NCBI RefSeq assembly: GCF_003490935.1
Contig: NZ_QQGD01000008.1
Location: 14,477-78,476, forward strand
DNA: 64,000 nucleotides
From: Haemophilus haemolyticus_M
GTDB lineage: Bacteria > Pseudomonadota > Gammaproteobacteria > Enterobacterales > Pasteurellaceae
Direction: 5' to 3'
The notes under the pieces are model-generated. The model was given only the letters and a program-made list of their open reading frames with translations, did not search any database and was not told the DNA's origin. Shown here one piece after another: positions 44,141-51,882 of the stretch (the stretch's first letter is position 1; each line of letters begins with the position of its first letter). The translations under genes and the position numbers were made by a program.

Positions 44141-44332
44141 CAAACCTTGCGGTTCGTTGCCCTCTCCCTAGCCCTCTCCCACGGGGAAAGGGGATCAGGT
44201 TTCTCAAAATCAGAGAACCGTAGAATTGGGAATCAGATGTCAGGTAAACCTGAAAATGTTCAGGCTCGACAGCCCAATTCCCTCTCCCCGTGGGAGAGGG
44301 CTAGGGAGAGGGTAAGCAAGCCGCAGGTTTGC
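44141..44332. repeat. inverted-repeat element with CCCTCTCCCTAGCCCTCTCC arms
   Basis: Left arm about 44141-44196, right arm about 44276-44332, imperfect reverse complements of some 55 bases around an 80-base centre. Each arm includes CCCTCTCCCTAGCCCTCTCC and the outer CAAACCT-GCGG block. A piece of the outer block recurs near 45066. It is not coding and looks like a REP or MITE-type unit. Confidence 0.75.
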
Positions 44333-44356
44333 CTCTTTAGCGAAAGATACGAATCT

Positions 44357-44423
44357 GTTATCCGAACGCGATTCGGTTTTTGAAAAAGCCGTGGTGCCAA
44401 GGGGGCAGGGGATTCATTATGAG
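44357..44423 (+). repeat. second copy of the ABC-ATPase gene's 3' end
   Basis: About 65 bases closely repeat 44047-44117, including the GAACGCGATTCGG and GGGGATTCATTATGAG blocks. It lies just before cadD. It shows that cadD sits downstream of a second, separately diverged piece of the same ATPase gene. Confidence 0.7.
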
Positions 44424-44430
44424 GTGCTTT

Positions 44431-45045
44431 ATGTTTTCGACTGTGATTACTGCTGCTGTTTTATATATTGCTACAGCAGTAGATTTGTTGGTAATACTAT
44501 TAATATTTTTTGCTAGAGCAAATACTAGAAAAGAATATCGAGATATTTATATCGGACAATATTTAGGTTCTGTAATTTTAATATTAGTTAGTTTATTTCT
44601 AGCTTTTGTTTTGAATTATGTTCCGGAAAAATGGGTGTTGGGTTTATTAGGTTTAATACCGATTTACTTAGGTATTAAAGTTGCTATTTACGACGATTGT
44701 GAGGGCGAAAAAAGAGCTAAAAAAGAATTGGATGAAAAAGGGTTGTCAAAATTAGTCGGTATTGTTGCTTTGGTTACAGTTGCTAGTTGTGGTGCAGATA
44801 ATATTGGACTTTTTGTTCCTTACTTTGTGACTTTAGATCTTGTCGACTTATTAGTTACTCTTCTTGTATTTTTAATATTGATTTTTGTTTTAGTATATAC
44901 AGCACAAAGATTGGCTAATATTTCAGGTGTTGGTGAAATTGTAGAGAAGTTTAGTCGTTGGATAATGGCTGTTATTTATATTGGTTTAGGGTTATTTATT
45001 ATTATTGAAAATAATACAATTCAAACAATAATATCAATAATATGA
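44431..45045 (+). CDS. cadD: CadD family cadmium resistance transporter
   Basis: 204 residues from ATG 44431 (GAGGTG site seven bases away; an ATG at 44419 is possible). It has five or six helices and the CadD-type features T-A-V-D-L-L-V-I-L-L-I-F-F and A-S-C-G-A-D-N-I-G-L near residue 120. CadD exports or sequesters cadmium, as known from staphylococci. A sample line (44881-44940) is 28 percent GC, much lower than both the ATPase fragment before it and the Haemophilus background, so it has a separate origin. It is the only intact gene between the two ohr-araC copies. Confidence 0.85.
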   Translation: MFSTVITAAVLYIATAVDLLVILLIFFARANTRKEYRDIYIGQYLGSVILILVSLFLAFVLNYVPEKWVLGLLGLIPIYLGIKVAIYDDCEGEKRAKKELDEKGLSKLVGIVALVTVASCGADNIGLFVPYFVTLDLVDLLVTLLVFLILIFVLVYTAQRLANISGVGEIVEKFSRWIMAVIYIGLGLFIIIENNTIQTIISII

Positions 45046-45165
45046 ATGATACGGGCATTTGAGTATCTGACAAACCTTCGGCTTGCTTCTTCAATACAAG
45101 ATACAACCCGGTCCGCCCAATAAATCCATATCTGAAAGCATCTTCATGCAGAATTAAGCCAAACC

Positions 45166-45279
45166 ATGAATAAGTTTTTCACCCACCCCATGCGGCCGTT
45201 TTTCGTCGGTGCGGCGGTGCTTGCCATACTCGGCGCGTTGGTGTTTTTCATCAGCTCCGGTGCCGTCATTTTGAAATGA
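45166..45279 (+). pseudogene. N-terminal fragment of an NnrS-like membrane protein
   Basis: 37 codons: M-N-K-F-F-T-H-P-M-R-P-F-F-V-G-A-A, then a hydrophobic helix ending S-S-G-A-V-I-L-K, then a stop. The H-P-x-R-P-F-F opening is typical of NnrS, a haem-copper membrane protein linked to nitric oxide metabolism. The similarity stops where the ohr fragment begins. GC-rich codons contrast with cadD next door. Neisseria is a plausible source. Confidence 0.65.
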
Positions 45280-45372
45280 AACCAAATCAAAGCCGATTGA
45301 ACCGTCGTCCACTTGGGTACGACCATCACGTCCGCCGGTTGCTGTTGCTGAAGTTTTGTAGAAAATTTTCAT
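45270..45372 (-). pseudogene. 5' fragment of a second ohr copy
   Basis: From ATG 45372 it encodes about 35 residues nearly identical to the start of the first ohr (M-K-I-F-Y-K-T-S-A-T-A-T-G-G-R-D), ending at S-F-Q-N where it meets the NnrS-like fragment. The join shares TTTTG with the first ohr. No active-site cysteine is included. Confidence 0.85.
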
Positions 45373-45503
45373 AATGTTTTCCTCAGTTTAATATTGGTTA
45401 ATATGTTTTGGCGTACCGACGTTGAAAGTGAGTTCATTATATTGAACGGCAATATGAAGTGTTATATGATTTATCCAAATTACTTGCCTATTTCTACAAG
45501 ATT

Positions 45504-46367
45504 ATGTTTTCAACTGAAACGATAGAACGCTTATTAAAAGTTATTCCACATAACGAAACCTATTCATCTCCAATTAAAGGCTTGGTGATTCGCCATGCCG
45601 ATCAGCCGTTTTGCTATGAAGGTATTATTCAAGAACCAAGCATTTGCATCGTGTTAAGTGGCGAACGTGAAATACAACTAGGTGAACAATGCTATCGATT
45701 TGACAATCAACACTTTATGTTCTGCCCAGTCAATGTACCGATGCGTGGTGAGATTAAATATGCAGAGCCGCAAAAGCCGTTTTTAGTGATTTCGATGAAA
45801 ATTGATATTGAGAGCGTTAGCAAGATTTTATTAGCAAATCCAAACCTTGCAGATGATGTTCAAAAGGGCGACGAAGGTTTTGCACAATGGCATCTGGATG
45901 AATCTCTCAAAAATGCTGTTGAACGTCTATTTCTATTGCACGAAAATCCAAAAGATATTGAATTTCTTGCACCACTTATCCAACAAGAAATCTACTATCG
46001 GTTGCTTACTGGTGAGCAAGGATATAAACTTAAAGCGATGGTAAGCATTGGATCTCATACGCAAAAAATTGCCCAATCCACCCACTATCTACAACAGCAT
46101 TTCAGTGAAACCATTACCGTGGAAACCTTGGCAAATCTGAGCGGCATGTCATTATCTGGTTTTCACAGACATTTTAAGAAGATAACCAGCCTTTCACCGC
46201 TGCAATATCAAAAATCCTTACGTCTAATGGAAGCCAGACGACTGATCTCACAAGAAGGGAGAGACATTACCGAAGCCGCTTACCAAGTCGGCTACGAATC
46301 GCCTAGCCAATTCAGCCGTGAATACAAACGCTATTTCGGGCATGCGCCAAAGGGGGATATTAAATAG
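45504..46367 (+). CDS. AraC family transcriptional regulator (YqhC-like, complete copy)
   Basis: 287 residues from ATG 45504; a GTG at 45459 would add 15 and the ribosome site is weak for both. An N-terminal AraC_N cupin-like domain (about 20-165) is followed by two helix-turn-helix units (about 195-285: V-E-T-L-A-N-L-S-G-M-S-L-S-G-F-H-R-H-F and I-T-E-A-A-Y-Q-V-G-Y). Relatives such as YqhC sense reactive aldehydes. Divergence from ohr in both copies suggests it controlled ohr; its target here is broken. Confidence 0.85.
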   Translation: MFSTETIERLLKVIPHNETYSSPIKGLVIRHADQPFCYEGIIQEPSICIVLSGEREIQLGEQCYRFDNQHFMFCPVNVPMRGEIKYAEPQKPFLVISMKIDIESVSKILLANPNLADDVQKGDEGFAQWHLDESLKNAVERLFLLHENPKDIEFLAPLIQQEIYYRLLTGEQGYKLKAMVSIGSHTQKIAQSTHYLQQHFSETITVETLANLSGMSLSGFHRHFKKITSLSPLQYQKSLRLMEARRLISQEGRDITEAAYQVGYESPSQFSREYKRYFGHAPKGDIK

Positions 46368-46387
46368 ATGAGGCTTAAAGATAGGTT

Positions 46388-46416
46388 CAAAAACACTTAA
46401 AAATTTGACCGCTCTT
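46388..46416. repeat. partial third copy of the 58-base repeat
   Basis: 29 bases match the second half of the repeats at 40584 and 42628 with two changes, ending GACCGCTCTT instead of GACCGCACTT. It marks the right edge of the island, 20 bases after the araC stop. Confidence 0.6.
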
Positions 46417-46422
46417 AGTCAT

Positions 46423-46458
46423 AAAAAATCCATCTTCAATACGAAGATGGATTTTTTG
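46423..46458. terminator. bidirectional terminator, araC / rimO
   Basis: AAAAATCCATCTTC / GAAGATGGATTTTT stem with a five-base loop and flanking A and T runs. Confidence 0.9.
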
Positions 46459-46483
46459 TTTATTTCGTTGAGATTGTTATTAT

Positions 46484-47821
46484 TTAACAACTTCCCCACA
46501 AATCATATTCATCAGAATTTGTGATGGTTACTTTAATCACGTCGCCGACTTTGACATTGATTCCGCTTAAATTATCTATATAAACTAACCCATCAACTTC
46601 AGGGGCATCAGCTTTTGAGCGACCAATAATGCCTTCTTCGTCAATTTCATCCACTAATACATCAAGGGTTTTACCGATTTTTTGTTTTAAACGGTTTGCA
46701 GAAATTTCTTGTTGTAATTGCATGAAACGATGGAAACGTTCTTCTTTCACATCTTCTGGTACTTGGTCAGTCATCTCTGTTGCTGGTGCGCCTTCAACTG
46801 GGCTGAATTTGAAACAGCCTACGCGATCAAGTTGGGCTTCTTTTAAGAAATCAAGCAATAATTGGAAATCTTCTTCTGTTTCACCTGGGAAGCCGACAAT
46901 AAAGGTGGAGCGTAATGTTAAATCTGGGCAAATTTCACGCCATTGTTTAATGCGTTCTAAAGTGCGGTCAATACTACCCGGTCTTTTCATTGCTTTTAAG
47001 ATTTTCGGGCTGGCGTGTTGTAATGGAATGTCTAAATACGGCAAGAGCGTGCCGTCTGCCATTAATGGAATTAAATCATCCACATGCGGATAGGGATACA
47101 CATAATGTAAGCGGACCCAAATGCCAAGTTTGCCAAGCTGTTTACAAAGGGTCATTAAATCATTTTTAATTGGCATGCCATTCCAGAAAGCCGTTTTTAC
47201 ACCGCCCTCTTGGCATTTTAAATCCATTGAATAAGCGGAAGTGTCTTGTGATACCACAAGCAATTCTTTTACGCCTGCTTCGGCTAAACGTTTTGCTTCG
47301 TCCAAGACTTGCGTAATAGAACGGCTTTCTAAATCACCACGCATAGATGGAATAATGCAGAACGTACAACGGTGATCACAGCCTTCAGAGATTTTCAAAT
47401 AGGCATAATGTTTTGGTGTGAGTTTTACGCCTTGTTTTGGTACTAAGCTGGTGTAAGGGTTATGTGTCGGTTTTGGCACGTATTTGTGAACTTGAGCCAT
47501 CACTGTTTCATAACTATGTGGGCCGCTAACTTCTAAAACTTTAGGATGCACTTCACGAATTTGGTCTTCTTTTGCCCCCAAACAGCCAGTCACGATAACT
47601 CGCCCATTTTCTTCTAATGCTTCGCCAATCGCTTCGAGTGATTCCTGCACGGCACTATCAATAAAGCCACAAGTGTTCACAATCACTAAATCCACATTTT
47701 CATAGCTTGGCACAATGTTGTAACCATCGGTGCGTAGTTCCGTTAAGATTCGTTCAGAATCTACTAAGTTTTTTGGGCAACCAAGGCTCACAAAGCCAAT
47801 GCTTGGGGTTGAATTTTGCAT
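46484..47821 (-). CDS. rimO: ribosomal protein S12 methylthiotransferase RimO
   Basis: 445 residues. It is a radical-SAM enzyme that methylthiolates Asp89 of ribosomal protein S12. An N-terminal domain with three cysteines (G-C-P-K-N, N-T-C-G-F, G-C-L-G-A) precedes the radical-SAM site C-D-H-R-C-T-F-C near residue 150 and a C-terminal TRAM domain. Its substrate gene rpsL is also in this window. It is monocistronic. Confidence 0.96.
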   Translation of the reverse strand: MQNSTPSIGFVSLGCPKNLVDSERILTELRTDGYNIVPSYENVDLVIVNTCGFIDSAVQESLEAIGEALEENGRVIVTGCLGAKEDQIREVHPKVLEVSGPHSYETVMAQVHKYVPKPTHNPYTSLVPKQGVKLTPKHYAYLKISEGCDHRCTFCIIPSMRGDLESRSITQVLDEAKRLAEAGVKELLVVSQDTSAYSMDLKCQEGGVKTAFWNGMPIKNDLMTLCKQLGKLGIWVRLHYVYPYPHVDDLIPLMADGTLLPYLDIPLQHASPKILKAMKRPGSIDRTLERIKQWREICPDLTLRSTFIVGFPGETEEDFQLLLDFLKEAQLDRVGCFKFSPVEGAPATEMTDQVPEDVKEERFHRFMQLQQEISANRLKQKIGKTLDVLVDEIDEEGIIGRSKADAPEVDGLVYIDNLSGINVKVGDVIKVTITNSDEYDLWGSC

Positions 47822-47973
47822 AAAAATAACCGTTCTTTCGCTCTATAAAATTTCAAACGCAAGATTTTACTCAATTTTCGCAAGAAAGGCGATAAATTAA
47901 AGGCTTGGAAGGGTAAAGATTTTAAGCTAAGTGATGTAGAATAGACGATTATGTCGGACTTATTTTTATCATT

Positions 47974-48690
47974 ATGGAAAATTCATCTTTACTTTTGACC
48001 GCACTTTTCGATCCTTATCATTTGATTATTTTTAGCAAGATGCTATTGGCGATGGTGCTTGGTAGTGTTATTGGCTTAGAGCGTGAGCTTAAGCGCAAAC
48101 CTGTTGGCGTGAAAACTTGCGCCATTATTGCCGTCACCACTTGTGTGCTAACCATTGTTTCGATTCAAGCCGCAGAGCATTATGCGCAAGTTTCAGAAAA
48201 TATTCGTACGGATCCGATGCGTCTTGCGGCTCAAGTGATTAGCGGCATCGGTTTTTTAGGTGCTGGTGTGATTTTGCATAAGAAAAATGATGCGATTTCA
48301 GGTTTAACCACTGCGGCGATTATTTGGGCTTCTGCGGGGATCGGTATTGCTGCTGGGGCAGGTTTCGTGTTCGATGCGGTTATCGCCACTGTGATGATTT
48401 TGGTCTCTATTCGATTAAGTCCGCTGGTACAACGTTGGGTTCATCGTAAATCACAACGTCGTCGGACAAAATTCAATATTCTCGTCAATGGTGCGGAAAG
48501 CATTGGAAAAGTCACCCAATTGTTAGTAAACAATCAGTATCGTATTGAACATATACAGGTGAAAGATCAAAGTAGTGGTGAAGTGCGGTTACAAATTCGC
48601 TGTTTTTCCATTGATTCCACAATGTTGAAAGATGCGTATGCATTGTTGAAAGCGGAAGAAGGCGTGATGAGTGTTGAAGTAGATAACTAG
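47974..48690 (+). CDS. MgtC/SapB family inner-membrane protein
   Basis: 238 residues with four or five helices in the first 145, then an ACT-like cytoplasmic tail. The signatures V-I-G-L-E-R-E-L-K-R-K-P-V-G-V-K-T and I-G-F-L-G-A-G-V-I-L-H are those of MgtC/SapB. MgtC aids survival in low magnesium in other pathogens; this broader family's role is unclear. It is monocistronic, with its own promoter region and terminator. Confidence 0.87.
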   Translation: MENSSLLLTALFDPYHLIIFSKMLLAMVLGSVIGLERELKRKPVGVKTCAIIAVTTCVLTIVSIQAAEHYAQVSENIRTDPMRLAAQVISGIGFLGAGVILHKKNDAISGLTTAAIIWASAGIGIAAGAGFVFDAVIATVMILVSIRLSPLVQRWVHRKSQRRRTKFNILVNGAESIGKVTQLLVNNQYRIEHIQVKDQSSGEVRLQIRCFSIDSTMLKDAYALLKAEEGVMSVEVDN

Positions 48691-48740
48691 AAAAAGAGCG
48701 GTCGAGTTAAATTTTCTTTTAAATTGACCGCTCTTTTTTA
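48691..48740 (+). terminator. terminator after the mgtC-family gene
   Basis: AAAAAGAGCGGTC / GACCGCTCTTTTT stem with a long AT-rich loop and T run. The stem is a one-base variant of the uptake word (GAGCGGT). Confidence 0.85.
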
Positions 48741-48855
48741 TTTCTTATGTAATTTCTTTCGCAAAATGTAAATTTCCATGAAAAATACTTGATTTTGCTA
48801 ACGCTATCTTGTAATTAATAATGCTATTCAAACACAACAAGCTAAGGAAACAACA

Positions 48856-49971
48856 ATGAAAAATGTAGGCTTTATCGGCTGGCGCGGGATGGTGGGTTCC
48901 GTATTAATGGATCGTATGTCGCAGGAAAATGATTTTGCGAATCTTAATCCCGTATTTTTTACAACTTCACAAGCAGGCCAAAAAGCTCCTGTATTTGGTG
49001 GCAAGGATGCAGGCGAACTTAAAAATGCATTCGATATCGAAGAACTCAAAAAATTAGACATTATTGTGACTTGCCAAGGTGGCGATTACACCAATGAAGT
49101 TTATCCAAAATTAAAAGCAACAGGCTGGGATGGTTATTGGGTTGATGCTGCTTCTGCACTACGTATGAAAGATGATGCAATTATTGTGCTTGATCCAGTA
49201 AACCAACATGTGATTTCTGAAGGCTTGAAAAAAGGTATTAAAACTTTCGTAGGCGGTAACTGTACCGTGAGCTTAATGTTAATGGCTATTGGCGGTCTAT
49301 TTGAAAAAGATTTGGTGGAATGGATTTCTGTGGCAACTTATCAAGCGGCTTCAGGTGCTGGCGCAAAAAATATGCGTGAATTACTTTCACAAATGGGTTT
49401 ATTAGAACAAGCGGTTTCTAGTGAATTAAAAGACCCAGCTTCTTCTATTTTAGATATTGAACGTAAAGTGACGGCAGAAATGCGTTCTGATCGCTTCCCA
49501 ACCGAAAACTTCGGTGCAGCATTAGGGGGTAGCTTAATCCCTTGGATTGACAAACTTCTTCCAGAAACAGGACAAACTAAAGAAGAATGGAAAGGTTATG
49601 CAGAAACCAACAAAATTTTAGGTTTAAGCGACAATCCAATTCCTGTGGATGGTTTATGCGTACGTATCGGTGCATTACGTTGCCATAGCCAAGCATTCAC
49701 CATCAAACTGAAAAAAGACTTACCATTAGAAGAAATCGAACAAATTTTAGCGTCTCACAACGAATGGGTGAAAGTGATTCCAAATGACAAAGAAACCACA
49801 TTACGTGAATTAACCCCAGCTAAAGTAACAGGTACATTAAGCGTACCGGTTGGTCGTTTACGTAAATTAGCAATGGGTCCGGAATACTTAGCAGCATTCA
49901 CTGTAGGTGACCAATTATTATGGGGGGCAGCAGAGCCAGTTCGCCGTATCTTAAAACAATTGGTAGCATAA
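48856..49971 (+). CDS. asd: aspartate-semialdehyde dehydrogenase
   Basis: 371 residues. It reduces aspartyl phosphate to the semialdehyde for lysine, diaminopimelate, threonine and methionine. The NADP loop G-F-I-G-W-R-G-M-V-G-S lies at residues 5-15. The catalytic cysteine is in V-G-G-N-C-T-V-S near residue 136. The Haemophilus enzyme is a well-studied member of this family. Start ATG 48856 has an AAGGAA site. Confidence 0.97.
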   Translation: MKNVGFIGWRGMVGSVLMDRMSQENDFANLNPVFFTTSQAGQKAPVFGGKDAGELKNAFDIEELKKLDIIVTCQGGDYTNEVYPKLKATGWDGYWVDAASALRMKDDAIIVLDPVNQHVISEGLKKGIKTFVGGNCTVSLMLMAIGGLFEKDLVEWISVATYQAASGAGAKNMRELLSQMGLLEQAVSSELKDPASSILDIERKVTAEMRSDRFPTENFGAALGGSLIPWIDKLLPETGQTKEEWKGYAETNKILGLSDNPIPVDGLCVRIGALRCHSQAFTIKLKKDLPLEEIEQILASHNEWVKVIPNDKETTLRELTPAKVTGTLSVPVGRLRKLAMGPEYLAAFTVGDQLLWGAAEPVRRILKQLVA

Positions 49972-49978
49972 TTGGCAG

Positions 49979-50009
49979 AGTGCGTGAAGTAAAATCTCAC
50001 GCACTTTTT
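49979..50009 (+). terminator. asd terminator
   Basis: AGTGCGTGA / TCACGCACT stem followed by TTTTTC, eight bases after asd. Confidence 0.85.
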
Positions 50010-50049
50010 CTTTCTTTTGTATGCGTTGATGTACCCCATCTAAAAACTT

Positions 50050-50994
50050 ATGAATCGAGAATCCAACTTTACTCAATTTGCCTTTATCGAACTATTACCT
50101 TTTTTCAATCAATTTCCAACGCAATATTTCACTGGCAAAAATAACGTTCAAATCGCTTATCGTCATTTAGTCCACGATAAAAGTACGGATAGAAAATTGA
50201 TGATTTTAGTGAATGGTCGTGCTGAAAATATGTTGAAATGGTCAGAGCCCGCTTATGATTTTTATCATCAAGGCTATGATGTGTTGTTATTTGATCACCG
50301 TGGTCAAGGCTATTCAACCCATTTGCTGAAGGATTCTGAAAAAGGGCATTTAGACGAATTTCGTTTCTATGTCGATGATATGGCGAAAATCATCGAAAAA
50401 GTGACCGCACTTTTTAATTATTCCACACAGCATTTGCTTGCTCATTCAATGGGCGCATTGATTGCAACATATTATTTGGCAAATTGTGATCATCGCATTA
50501 ATAAGGCTGTTCTTTCTTCGCCTTTTTACGGCATTCCTTTAAAACACACTATTAGAGATGAACTGATTATTACTCTGATGAATATGTTAGGGCAAGGCGA
50601 GCGTTATGTTTTTGGTAAAGGACCTTATCAACAAGCCCATTTGGAATACAATGAACTAAGTTTCTGTAAAACCAGAATGAAATGGATGAATCGTGTCAAT
50701 CGTAAGAATCCAGCAATTCATCTTGGAGGACCAACGTTCCGTTGGGTACATTTGTGTTTGAACGCAATTAAGCGCTTGCCGAAAGTTATTCCTAAGATTG
50801 AAATTCCAATCCTAATTTTACAAGCAGAAAAAGAAAAAATTGTAGATAACAAAAATCTTGAAAAATTAACCGCACTTTTTCCGAATGCTCAATGTAAAGT
50901 TGTATTCAGCGCTAAACATGAGGTGTTATTTGAGCAAGATGAATTGAGACAGGAAACAATATCTAAGATTTTAGTATTTTTGAATAATGAGTAG
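50050..50994 (+). CDS. pldB: alpha/beta hydrolase, probable lysophospholipase L2 (PldB)
   Basis: 314 residues with an alpha/beta hydrolase fold and no signal peptide. The nucleophile elbow H-S-M-G-A lies near residue 140, D-H-R-G-Q-G-Y-S near residue 82 and a late H in S-A-K-H-E-V near residue 293 complete the triad region. PldB releases fatty acids from lysophospholipids at the inner membrane. Start ATG 50050 has no strong ribosome site; it is 78 bases after asd, past a terminator. Confidence 0.8.
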   Translation: MNRESNFTQFAFIELLPFFNQFPTQYFTGKNNVQIAYRHLVHDKSTDRKLMILVNGRAENMLKWSEPAYDFYHQGYDVLLFDHRGQGYSTHLLKDSEKGHLDEFRFYVDDMAKIIEKVTALFNYSTQHLLAHSMGALIATYYLANCDHRINKAVLSSPFYGIPLKHTIRDELIITLMNMLGQGERYVFGKGPYQQAHLEYNELSFCKTRMKWMNRVNRKNPAIHLGGPTFRWVHLCLNAIKRLPKVIPKIEIPILILQAEKEKIVDNKNLEKLTALFPNAQCKVVFSAKHEVLFEQDELRQETISKILVFLNNE

Positions 50995-51063
50995 ATTTTT
51001 ATTCAATAATATATTTAATGTGTAGATAAAATATTCAAACAGGTGTGTTTTTCAAAAAATGGT

Positions 51064-51091
51064 TTGACATATTTTCTAAAAAACGTATTAT
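51064..51091 (+). promoter_or_regulatory. promoter of the tRNA cluster
   Basis: TTGACA, 16-base spacer, TATTAT, ending 18 bases before tRNA-Ser. Confidence 0.7.
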
Positions 51092-51109
51092 ACCGCTCAC
51101 ACCGATTGT

Positions 51110-51204
51110 GGTGAGATGGCCGAGCAGGCTGAAGGCGCTCCCCTGCTAAGGGAGTATGGGGTTAAAAAGCTCCATCGAGGGTTCGAATCCCTCTCTCACC
51201 GCCA
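51110..51204 (+). tRNA. tRNA-Ser (anticodon GCT)
   Basis: 95 bases with CCA encoded. Acceptor GGTGAGA / TCTCACC; anticodon loop gives GCT; a long variable arm as expected for serine. GTTCGAATC marks the T loop. Confidence 0.95.
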
Positions 51205-51224
51205 TTGTTTGTTTTATTTATTCT

Positions 51225-51301
51225 GCACCCGTAGCTCAGCTGGATAGAGTACTCGGCTACGAACCGAGCGGTCAGAGGTTCGAATCCTCTCGGGTGCGCC
51301 A
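51225..51301 (+). tRNA. tRNA-Arg (anticodon ACG), copy 1
   Basis: 77 bases with CCA encoded. Anticodon stem CTCGG / CCGAG around loop CTACGAA gives ACG, whose A34 is normally edited to inosine. The T stem begins AGAGG / CCTCT. Confidence 0.96.
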
Positions 51302-51357
51302 TTTTAAAACGGCTCTATCTTATTAAAGTGGTTATGAATAATTAAAGCATCATCTAC

Positions 51358-51434
51358 GCACCCGTAGCTCAGCTGGATAGAGTACTCGGCTACGAACCGA
51401 GCGGTCAAAGGTTCGAATCCTTTCGGGTGCGCCA
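51358..51434 (+). tRNA. tRNA-Arg (anticodon ACG), copy 2
   Basis: 77 bases with CCA encoded, identical to copy 1 except for one T-stem base pair (AAAGG / CCTTT), where G-C is replaced by A-U on both sides. Confidence 0.96.
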
Positions 51435-51531
51435 TTTCATTTTATTCAAGTCTATTGATTTCCAATTACTTTCTAATAATCACAGTATTTGTTATATTGT
51501 AATTATCTTTTGTTTGTAAAATTTTTAAATT

Positions 51532-51843
51532 ATGACAAGACAATCTTTGCCTCGTGGCTTTAGTTTATTTTCTTGGGGATTAGCTGTTTTTTGTGCTCCT
51601 GTATTGTTATGTCCGATGGCTCTGTTGCTTTCCACTACATTTGAGAAAAATTCAAACTTGGAAACTTGGCAAGTTAATTTATTCTCAATATTTTTTTGGA
51701 TTTATCCTATTATTCTTGCGGCAGTAGCTAGAATTTTATATCGCCTACATCAGAGAAAGCCTAAATTGGCTTTTAAATTATTGGTAGTAAGTGCGGTCAT
51801 TTTTTATGTAGTTTTAATTACGATTTTTAAAATCGGTTTATAA
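51532..51843 (+). CDS. small uncharacterised membrane protein
   Basis: 103 residues with three hydrophobic segments (about 10-33, 47-67 and 77-100) and basic loops. I do not recognise a function. Start ATG 51532 lies about 100 bases after the tRNA cluster, with no clear ribosome site. A good terminator follows, and the gene contains an uptake word near 51789. It is probably a real gene, to judge from its membrane pattern and placement. Confidence 0.7.
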   Translation: MTRQSLPRGFSLFSWGLAVFCAPVLLCPMALLLSTTFEKNSNLETWQVNLFSIFFWIYPIILAAVARILYRLHQRKPKLAFKLLVVSAVIFYVVLITIFKIGL

Positions 51844-51875
51844 AAAAATCCTACGTTTTATAGTAGGATTTTTTA
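51842..51875. terminator. bidirectional terminator before glmU
   Basis: AAAAATCCTAC / GTAGGATTTTT stem with A and T runs, between converging genes. Confidence 0.9.
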
Positions 51876-51882
51876 TGCTATT

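Noticed and set aside
46629..47093. 154-codon plus-strand frame opposite rimO
   Set aside because: Lies wholly within rimO, has Ser/Lys-rich composition and no recognisable motif.
49405..49413. ACAAGCGGT inside asd as an Actinobacillus-type uptake word
   Set aside because: It is a single coding occurrence of codons for Q-A-V and lacks the longer flanking pattern seen at 40584 and 42628.
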